Below are positions 58,551 to 64,000 of a stretch of DNA of 64,000 nucleotides, in pieces. The translations under genes and the position numbers were made by a program. Position 1 is the stretch's first letter; each line of letters begins with the position of its first letter. A model generated the notes under the pieces. That model had not been told where the DNA came from. It made no database searches and saw only the letters and a program-made list of their open reading frames with translations. This DNA comes from JAIBJN01 sp963847985 (GTDB taxonomy: Bacteria; Actinomycetota; Thermoleophilia; Gaiellales; Gaiellaceae): contig CAWKBS010000008.1 of assembly GCA_963847985.1 (NCBI GenBank), positions 186,001 to 250,000 on the forward strand. Reading direction: 5' to 3'.

Positions 58551-60129
58551 CCCGGGAACTCTAGGGGCGGCGGCAATCGCACTCGCCGTCGGGCTCGCGC
58601 TCGTCCTGCTGGGCCCGCCCCCCGGCGACCTGCCGGCCCACCTCTACCGGACGGCGCTCGTGGAGGACGGCGTCCTCGTCCGCGACACGTTCTGGTACGC
58701 CGGCCACTACCCCCTGATCGGCTACAGCCTCCTCTACTACTTCCCCGCCGCGCTCGTCGGCAACGACCTGGTCGCGCTCGTCTCGGTCGTCGCCGCGGCG
58801 GCGCTGTTCGCTTCGCTGACGGAGCGGGAATGGGGGGAGGCGGCGCGCTGGCCGGCGCGCGTCTTCGCCGTCGTCGCCTGCGGTCCGCTCTTCACGGGGA
58901 CGTATCCGTATGCGGCCGGGCTCGCCGCGGCGCTCGGCGCGCTCAAGGCCCTCCAGGTCGGCCGGCCGTGGACGGCGGTCGCGCTGGCCGCCCTCACGCT
59001 GGGGCTCTCGCCGCTCGCGTTCCTCTACCTCTGCCTGGCGGTCGTAGCCGCGTTCCTGGCGGGTCGGCGGCGGCTCGATCGGCGCGCGGCGGGCGTCGGC
59101 GGCGCGTTGCTCGCGCTCGGGCTCTTCCAGGGCGCGCTGCTCCTCCTCTACTCGGAGGAGGCCGAGTACCCGTTCTTCCGGCTGGAGGAGCTACTCGGGG
59201 TCGTGCTCCTTTCGGGGCTCTGCGGCGCGCTCGCGCTCCGGGCCGAGCGCGGGCGCTTCCTGGCGGCCGTGTTCGGCCTGTGGGCACTGGCCGCCGTGGT
59301 CGCCTTCGTCGTGCCGTCGCCGCTCGGCGAGAACGTGACGCGGCTGCGCGGGATCGCGCTGCCGCTCGCAGTCCTGGCGGCCGCCGTCGCCTCCTACCGG
59401 CCGCGTTGGCTTGCCGGGCTCGCCATCGCTGGCGCCCTTGCCTACACGCTCGTCCCGTACGTCGGCGCCGCGCTCCACCGCGGCGACACGCGCTCGGCCG
59501 ACGCGGCGTTCTGGCAGCCGGCGATCGACTTCCTCGCCGAGCGCTCGTCCCCCGACCACCGGATCGAGGTCGTGCCGACGGGCGACCACTGGGAGGCCTA
59601 CCGGCTGCCGCGCGCCGGCTTCCCCCTCGCGCGCGGCTGGTACCGGCAGCTCGACATCGCGCAGAACCCGCTCTTCTACGAGGAGCCGCTCGAGCCCGAG
59701 GCCTACCGCGCCTGGCTGGACGATCTCGGCGTCCGCTTCGTGCTCCTGCCGGACACGCAGCTCGGGCGGGTCGGGGAGGAGCGCGAGGCGGAGCTTCTCC
59801 GCTCCGGACGGTCCGGCCTGGTCGAGGTGGCGCGCGCGGGGGACGTCACCGTCTACGAGGTGCCGGACGCCGAGCCGATGCTCACGGGGCCGGGCGAGGC
59901 CCGGCTGACGGCGGTCGGCCACGACCGGGTCGAGGGCGAGGTCGGCGCGCCGGGGGTCTACAGGCTTGCAGTCCGCTGGACGCCGACCTGGCGTGTCGAG
60001 GCCGGCGACGTCTGCGTCCGGGAGGCGCCGGACGGGATGACGGAGGTCGTCGCGGCCGGCCCCGGCTCCTTCGTGCTGGGCGTCTCCTGGCTCCCGAAGG
60101 CGCCCGGTTGCCCGGACCCCGCTGGCTAG
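58507..60129 (+). CDS. Polytopic membrane protein, possibly GT-C glycosyltransferase-like
   Basis: 540 residues from ATG at 58507 (58516 also possible). It has about ten helices, beginning LGAAAIALAVGLALVLLG, with the acidic first-loop motif PPGDLPAHLYRTALVEDGVL and YYFPAALVGNDLVALV. A 200-residue extracytoplasmic C-domain follows (YRLPRAGFPLARGWYRQLDI, AWLDDLGVRFVLLPD). This layout is like GT-C-fold lipid-linked sugar transferases and 6-pyruvoyl-tetrahydropterin-synthase-related membrane proteins. The assignment is tentative. Its start overlaps the divergent gene start by 44 bp. Confidence 0.6.
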   Translation: MSAMNARASTAVRTIPGTLGAAAIALAVGLALVLLGPPPGDLPAHLYRTALVEDGVLVRDTFWYAGHYPLIGYSLLYYFPAALVGNDLVALVSVVAAAALFASLTEREWGEAARWPARVFAVVACGPLFTGTYPYAAGLAAALGALKALQVGRPWTAVALAALTLGLSPLAFLYLCLAVVAAFLAGRRRLDRRAAGVGGALLALGLFQGALLLLYSEEAEYPFFRLEELLGVVLLSGLCGALALRAERGRFLAAVFGLWALAAVVAFVVPSPLGENVTRLRGIALPLAVLAAAVASYRPRWLAGLAIAGALAYTLVPYVGAALHRGDTRSADAAFWQPAIDFLAERSSPDHRIEVVPTGDHWEAYRLPRAGFPLARGWYRQLDIAQNPLFYEEPLEPEAYRAWLDDLGVRFVLLPDTQLGRVGEEREAELLRSGRSGLVEVARAGDVTVYEVPDAEPMLTGPGEARLTAVGHDRVEGEVGAPGVYRLAVRWTPTWRVEAGDVCVREAPDGMTEVVAAGPGSFVLGVSWLPKAPGCPDPAG

Positions 60130-60138
60130 ACTTCGCAC

Positions 60139-61050
60139 ATGAAGCGCAGAAATTTCGGACGCGACCGCGGCCTCTCCGCGCGCCTGTTCCTGACGCTGTT
60201 CCTGCTCGGCGCGCTGTACGTCGTCTTTTTCGTCGTGCTGGTCAACGTCTTCCAGCTCGGGCTCGTGCCGATGGTGGTGCTCCTGGGCGGCCTGGCCTTC
60301 CTCCAGTACTACACATCGGACAAGATCGCCCTCGCGGCCGCCGGAGCGAAGGTGGTGACGCCCGAGGAGGCGCCGGATCTCCACGCCATGGTCGACCGCC
60401 TCTGCGCAATGTCGGACCTGCCGAAGCCGCGCGTGGCGATCATCCCGACGGAGGTTCCCAACGCCTTCGCCACGGGGCGGAGCCCGAAGCATTCGGCCGT
60501 CGCGGTCACGCAGGGCCTCTGGAACCGGCTCGAGCCGCGCGAGGTCGAGGGCGTGCTCGCGCACGAGCTCTCCCACATCGCCAACCGCGACGTCGCCGTC
60601 ATGACGATCGCCAGCTTCTTCTCCATGCTCGCCGCGTTCCTCATGCGCATGGGCATGTGGACGGGGATGATGGGCGGCGGCCGCAACCGCGACGGCGGCG
60701 CCCCGGCGCTCCTGATCATGATCGCCGTCTCGCTGATCACCTACGTGCTCAGCTACATGCTCATCCTGCTGATCTCGCGGTACCGCGAGTACGCGGCCGA
60801 TCGCGGCGCCGCGCTGATCACCGGCGCGCCCGAGAACCTGATGAGCGCGCTTCAGAAGATCGCCAGCGACATGACGCGCATTCCGCAGAAGGACCTGCGC
60901 GAGCTGGAGGGCATGAACGCTTTCTTCATCATCCCGACGGGCGTGAAGAAGCACGCGGCCGAGCTGTTCATGACGCACCCGCCGCTCGAGAAGCGCCTCG
61001 CCCGCCTGGCCGAGATCTCGGCCGAGATGGGCCGGCCGGTCGCGGCCTAG
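60139..61050 (+). CDS. htpX: HtpX-like membrane metalloprotease
   Basis: 303 residues. N-terminal helices (SARLFLTLFLLGALYVVFFV, LVPMVVLLGGLAFLQYYTSD) precede the zinc site GVLAHELSHIANRDVAVMTI (HExxH). Two more helices and the third ligand in ISRYREYAADRGAALITGAP follow. The C-terminal MTHPPLEKRLARL is typical. This M48 protease degrades misfolded membrane proteins under envelope stress. It lies 9 nt after the GT-C-like gene and 10 nt before pspAB, within the Psp module. Confidence 0.93.
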   Translation: MKRRNFGRDRGLSARLFLTLFLLGALYVVFFVVLVNVFQLGLVPMVVLLGGLAFLQYYTSDKIALAAAGAKVVTPEEAPDLHAMVDRLCAMSDLPKPRVAIIPTEVPNAFATGRSPKHSAVAVTQGLWNRLEPREVEGVLAHELSHIANRDVAVMTIASFFSMLAAFLMRMGMWTGMMGGGRNRDGGAPALLIMIAVSLITYVLSYMLILLISRYREYAADRGAALITGAPENLMSALQKIASDMTRIPQKDLRELEGMNAFFIIPTGVKKHAAELFMTHPPLEKRLARLAEISAEMGRPVAA

Positions 61051-61060
61051 GTCGCGCGCC

Positions 61061-61639
61061 TTGGGCCTGGGCGACGTCCTCTTCGGGCGGAAGAAGCTCA
61101 AGGGCGCCAAGCTCGACCGGCTCTTCGCCCTCTCCACCGCGCAGGTGACGCTCGAGGCAGAGCTCGGCTTCCGCTCGGCGGGAGCGGCCGGCGTCGTCTT
61201 CAAGTCGCTCTCGGCCGGCGAGTTCCTGCGCGCGGAGCAGGAGATCGACGAGCTCCTCGGGGTCGTCGCGCAGACCTCGGGCTCGGAGGTGCGGCGCCGC
61301 CAGGACAGCCTCGGCTACCAGTGGCTCGTCGTTCGCGATCGCGATTTCGAGGACCTCGTGACCGGCGTCCACCTGGTTGCGGGCGAGCTCGTCGCGCACG
61401 GCTTCGGCGAGCAGCTCCTCGCGGCGCTCTTCGCCTTCGAGCGCCGCGACCCCGACCGGCCGACATACCTGATCTACGGCTTCAAGCGCGGCGCGTTCTG
61501 GCCTTTCGTGCCGACCGGGGAAGGCCAGGAGCGCGACAACGCGGAGGAGCTGCGCCTGCGCAACGAGCTGCAGGGCGAGCTCCCGTTCGAGGAAGACCTC
61601 AGCCGCTGGCTGGGGCTCTTCGACGCGCCGCTGGACTAG
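61061..61639 (+). CDS. pspAB: PspA-associated protein PspAB
   Basis: 192 residues from TTG at 61061. It starts MGLGDVLFGRKKLKGAKLDR, then LFALSTAQVTLEAELGFRSA, YQWLVVRDRDFEDLVTGVHL and YLIYGFKRGAFWPFVPTGEG. These match PspAB proteins that occur with HtpX and PspA/PspAA in actinobacteria. It is a cytoplasmic protein thought to modulate the PspA response. It is convergent with pspAA across a palindrome-rich gap. Confidence 0.88.
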   Translation: MGLGDVLFGRKKLKGAKLDRLFALSTAQVTLEAELGFRSAGAAGVVFKSLSAGEFLRAEQEIDELLGVVAQTSGSEVRRRQDSLGYQWLVVRDRDFEDLVTGVHLVAGELVAHGFGEQLLAALFAFERRDPDRPTYLIYGFKRGAFWPFVPTGEGQERDNAEELRLRNELQGELPFEEDLSRWLGLFDAPLD

Positions 61640-61689
61640 AAGACAGCGGTCTCGTCATCCTTGGCCGCTAGTCCTGCCGGAACCGGTCC

Positions 61690-61770
61690 CAAAACGGACA
61701 GGGCGCCACAGTTTCGTGACACACATCCTGTCCCCGGCGGACATGGCCAGGGGTCAGACCCCTGGCCGTG
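61690..61770. repeat. Palindrome-rich intergenic segment with terminator-like hairpin
   Basis: The 61640-61822 gap between convergent pspAB and pspAA holds nested inverted repeats. These include a perfect 10-bp stem GGCCAGGGGT / ACCCCTGGCC with a CAG loop at 61745-61767, and GGACAGG / CCTGTCC around it. It could act as a bidirectional terminator or be a REP-like dispersed repeat. Confidence 0.5.
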
Positions 61771-61822
61771 GCCAGAAGGGACAATCGGCGTGCGCGCTCG
61801 CCGTCGGAGCGGCTGCGGCGGG

Positions 61823-62110
61823 CTAGGCCGGCGGGTCCGGGATCAGGCCCTGGTCGGAGAAGAGGCGCTTCGTCTCCTCCAGGGTGAGGTCGCTCGGCGG
61901 GATGACCACGTCGGACGCGCTCAGGTCGTCGTCGGCCAGGCGCTCGCCCTCGGACTGGACGAGCTGCCACATCTGGTCGAGGACGCCGTCGAGCCCCGGC
62001 TCGTCCGCCGCGTCGGCGGCTGCCATGGCCTGGTCGTCCAGCGCATCCAGTTGCCCGAGCAGGTCGTCGCTCGCACGGAACTGCCCTTCGCCCATCAGCC
62101 TGACGATCAC
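61823..62110 (-). CDS. pspAA: PspA-associated protein PspAA
   Basis: 95 residues. It starts MIVRLMGEGQFRASDDLLGQ, then LDALDDQAMAAADAADEPGL and LDQMWQLVQSEGERLADDDL, and ends LTLEETKRLFSDQGLIPDP. This is the PspAA profile. The ATG overlaps the pspA stop by ATGA, so the two are translated together. PspAA is proposed to tune PspA oligomers at the membrane. Confidence 0.9.
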   Translation of the reverse strand: MIVRLMGEGQFRASDDLLGQLDALDDQAMAAADAADEPGLDGVLDQMWQLVQSEGERLADDDLSASDVVIPPSDLTLEETKRLFSDQGLIPDPPA

Positions 62111-62841
62111 GACTTCTCCTCCAGCTCCTTCTGGGCGCCGCCGGCGGCCAGCTCTCCCTTGAGCTTCGCCAGCTCCTCGTCGACCTGGCTCTGCGCTGAG
62201 ATCTGCGCCAGCTCGCGGTCGAGCGACGTCTCGCCGGACGTGAAGTCCTCCAGCGTCCCGGACTCGACGAGCTCGTCGACAGCTGCCGCACGCGCCTGCA
62301 TCTGCTCGGTCTTGTCCTGCGCGCGCTGGATGGCGAGACCGGTGTCGGCCATCTCCTCGCCGATCCCGGTCGCGGCCTCGCCGATCTTGACCTGGGCCTC
62401 CGCGGCCGAGTACTGCGCCTTGATGACCTCCTTCTCGCTGCGGAAGGCCTCGACCTTGGCCGAGAGGCGCTTCTCGTTCGCGATCAGCTTCTCCTGCTGC
62501 GCCTCGAGGCCGGCGATCTGCTGGTCGAGCGCCTGGAGCTGCTGCTGCGCGACGGTCTTTCGTTCCAGCGCTGCTCGGGCGAGGTCTTCTCGATCTGCGG
62601 CCAGCGCCTTGCGGGCCTGGTCGTCGAGCTTCGGGAGCTCCTGCTCCAGCTTCCCCGTCTGGAGCTCGAGGCGCTTCTTCGCGGTGACGACGTCGGCGAC
62701 GCCGCGCTTGACGTCCTGCAGCATCTCGAGCTGCTTCTCGTACGAGTAGTCGAGTGTCACCGACGGGTCCTCGGCGCGGTCGAGCAGCTTCGAGTACCAG
62801 GACTTCACGACGTTCGTGGTTCGGCTCACTAGGCCGGCCAT
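62107..62841 (-). CDS. pspA: Phage shock protein A / IM30 homologue
   Basis: 244 residues from ATG at 62841, preceded by GGAGGAG. A short amphipathic start (VSRTTNVVKSWYSKLLDRAE), then DPSVTLDYSYEKQLEMLQDV and continuous coiled coil (KKRLELQTGKLEQELPKLDD, SAKVEAFRSEKEVIKAQYSA) match PspA/IM30 (ESCRT-III-like). The protein assembles on stressed membranes and protects the proton gradient. The opposite-strand htpX-pspAB pair completes the module. Confidence 0.93.
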   Translation of the reverse strand: MAGLVSRTTNVVKSWYSKLLDRAEDPSVTLDYSYEKQLEMLQDVKRGVADVVTAKKRLELQTGKLEQELPKLDDQARKALAADREDLARAALERKTVAQQQLQALDQQIAGLEAQQEKLIANEKRLSAKVEAFRSEKEVIKAQYSAAEAQVKIGEAATGIGEEMADTGLAIQRAQDKTEQMQARAAAVDELVESGTLEDFTSGETSLDRELAQISAQSQVDEELAKLKGELAAGGAQKELEEKS

Positions 62842-62907
62842 GTGCGGATCTCCTCCCGGTCCGGGTGCGCCCGCCATGCTAGCGCGCAGCGCTAGTCTGA
62901 CCCGCGC

Positions 62908-64000
62908 ATGAGGACGATCCTCGTCGGGGCGGCCGCCGCCGCCCTGCTCGCGGGCCACGTCTCCGCGGGAGCGCAGTCCCAGGCCGAGCGCGAGCTGGTG
63001 CGCCGCCACGCGCCGGTCATGATGCTGAAGGAGAACGACGACCCGCCCTGCTCGCGGAGCGGCGAGCAGTACGTGCCCTCGCCGGTCACCATCACGCTGG
63101 GGAACCCGGAGGTCCGGCTGCGGCGGCCACGGAGCGGTGGAGGCTTCGAGCAGGCCGGCGTGCTCGCCACGGGTCCGACCGTCGCCGACCTCGCAGGGCT
63201 CGGGGCCGACTACTACCTCGACCTGCCCGGTCACCCGCGCCGTCCGGGGTGTACGTACGCGCGCGCCTCGGCCCGCCTCATGAACGGACGGCAGTCCGTG
63301 ATCTATGCCCACGTCGCCCGCGAGCCAGGTGTGCGCGGGCTCGCCGTCCAGTACTGGTTCTACTACTGGTTCAACCAGTTCAACGACCTCCACGAGAGCG
63401 ACTGGGAGATGATCCAGGTCGCCTTCGACGCGGCCACACCGGAGGAGGCGCTCGAGCGCGGCCCGGCGCAGCTTGCCTACGCGCAGCACGAGGGCGGCGA
63501 GCGCCGGAGCTGGGACGACCCCCGGGTCGAGAAGGAGGGGACGCACCCGGTCGTCTATGTCTCCTCGGGCTCGCACGCGAGTCAGTACTGGTCGGCGCTC
63601 TTCCTCGGAAACGGCAGGAGCGGCTCGGGGCTCGGCTGCGACGACACCCGCGGGCCCTCGCGGCGCATTCAGCCCACGCCGATCCTCGTGACGACCTACC
63701 CGACCTTCGACTCCCGCGACGCCTGGCTCACCTATCGCGGCCACTGGGGCCAGCACGAGCCCGGGGTCTCAAACGGTCCGACGGGCCCGAACACGAAGCG
63801 CCAGTGGCTGGAGCCGTTCCGCTGGATGAGCGGCTTGCGCACCTCGACGCCGGCTGTGCCCACGAGCGGGGCGTTCGGCGACCCGGTCACCGGGGCGTTC
63901 TGCGGAGCCGTCGGCTCGGCGTCGAGCCTCCTGAACGACACCTCCTCGAGCCCGCTCGCGTTGCTCCTCGTCTTCGCCACGCTCGCCCTTGCACTCGCCG
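62908..64000 (+). CDS. Exported Vps62-like protein (partial, runs off the window)
   Basis: Open from ATG at 62908 to the window end (364 codons), divergent from pspA. A signal peptide (LVGAAAAALLAGHVSAGA) is followed by LVRRHAPVMMLKENDDPPCS, then VQYWFYYWFNQFNDLHESDW, EMIQVAFD, PVVYVSSGSHASQYW and WLTYRGHWGQHEPGV. The W-x-Y/F-rich HESDWE and SGSHA motifs are those of the Vps62/DUF946-like domain found in secreted proteins. A C-terminal membrane helix seems to begin at LALLLVFATLALALA. Function is unknown; association with the Psp module is by position only. Confidence 0.75.
   Translation, partial: MRTILVGAAAAALLAGHVSAGAQSQAERELVRRHAPVMMLKENDDPPCSRSGEQYVPSPVTITLGNPEVRLRRPRSGGGFEQAGVLATGPTVADLAGLGADYYLDLPGHPRRPGCTYARASARLMNGRQSVIYAHVAREPGVRGLAVQYWFYYWFNQFNDLHESDWEMIQVAFDAATPEEALERGPAQLAYAQHEGGERRSWDDPRVEKEGTHPVVYVSSGSHASQYWSALFLGNGRSGSGLGCDDTRGPSRRIQPTPILVTTYPTFDSRDAWLTYRGHWGQHEPGVSNGPTGPNTKRQWLEPFRWMSGLRTSTPAVPTSGAFGDPVTGAFCGAVGSASSLLNDTSSSPLALLLVFATLALALA

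Noticed and set aside
1..64000. CRISPR array, toxin-antitoxin pair, prophage genes or rRNA
   Set aside because: No regularly spaced short repeats, no cas, toxin or phage structural protein families, and no rRNA sequence were recognised on reading both strands.

Overview
The window is about 64 kb of very GC-rich chromosome. GTG, TTG and apparently CTG starts are frequent, and many genes overlap by 1 to 4 bases. Gene content points to a soil or freshwater actinobacterium, most like the class Thermoleophilia (Gaiellales/Solirubrobacterales): LVIVD-repeat secreted proteins, large AAA-LuxR regulators, a PspA/PspAA/PspAB/HtpX module, an Rv2578c-type radical SAM protein and actinobacterial LexA-box spacing. 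No rRNA, CRISPR array, transposase or integrase was seen. The lineage is an inference.

Layout. 1-7 kb: end of a formate dehydrogenase alpha gene, two LVIVD-repeat secreted proteins, a DUF4239-like membrane protein and a methyltransferase. 7-20 kb: two large AAA-LuxR regulators, a cold-shock/zinc-ribbon mini-operon, a third LVIVD protein, and exported proteins (fibronectin III, cupredoxin, beta-propeller). 20.7-27.8 kb: an islet bounded by a tRNA-Ser(CGA) gene and a copy of its 3' part, carrying Ada-AlkA, an FAD oxidoreductase, a VOC protein, a secreted barrel protein and a third AAA-LuxR regulator. 28-36 kb: DUF305 protein, fourth LVIVD protein, LigD-type polymerase, ATP-dependent ligase, FabF, HAD, flavin reductase and a DivIVA-like coiled coil. 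36.4-43.5 kb: an AhpD-like gene with UGA at its second active-site Cys, then a potassium cluster (trkA, two trkH, ktrB, a structured leader, ktrA). 43.5-51.4 kb: esterase, paaK remnant, Lys/Arg/Glu-rich protein, DUF72, radical SAM with a LexA box, sigma-70 factor, peptidase-like proteins, cupin, cytochrome c and a 35-residue secreted peptide. 51.8-54.4 kb: a second islet bounded by tRNA-Ser(TGA) and a perfect 60-bp copy of its 3' part. 54.4-64 kb: serS, HAD phosphatase, cytochrome c, two polytopic membrane proteins and the Psp envelope-stress module.

Main observations. (1) A two-copy RNA-like element of about 162 nt lies directly before ktrA and at the 5' end of a membrane-protein gene. It has compensatory base changes and can pair with the ktrA Shine-Dalgarno sequence. 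(2) A probable CxxU selenoprotein of the AhpD family. (3) Three genes whose only sensible start is CTG, each overlapping the upstream TGA as CTGA. (4) Two tRNA-Ser-bounded islets without an integrase. (5) Three AAA-LuxR loci that share a motif in front of a small neighbouring gene.

Caution. About 16 genes or gene segments need a one-base shift to read through, including serS and a sigma-70 gene, and about 13 of these look like one extra base. This suggests residual sequencing insertions, so frameshifted genes are reported as one locus each.
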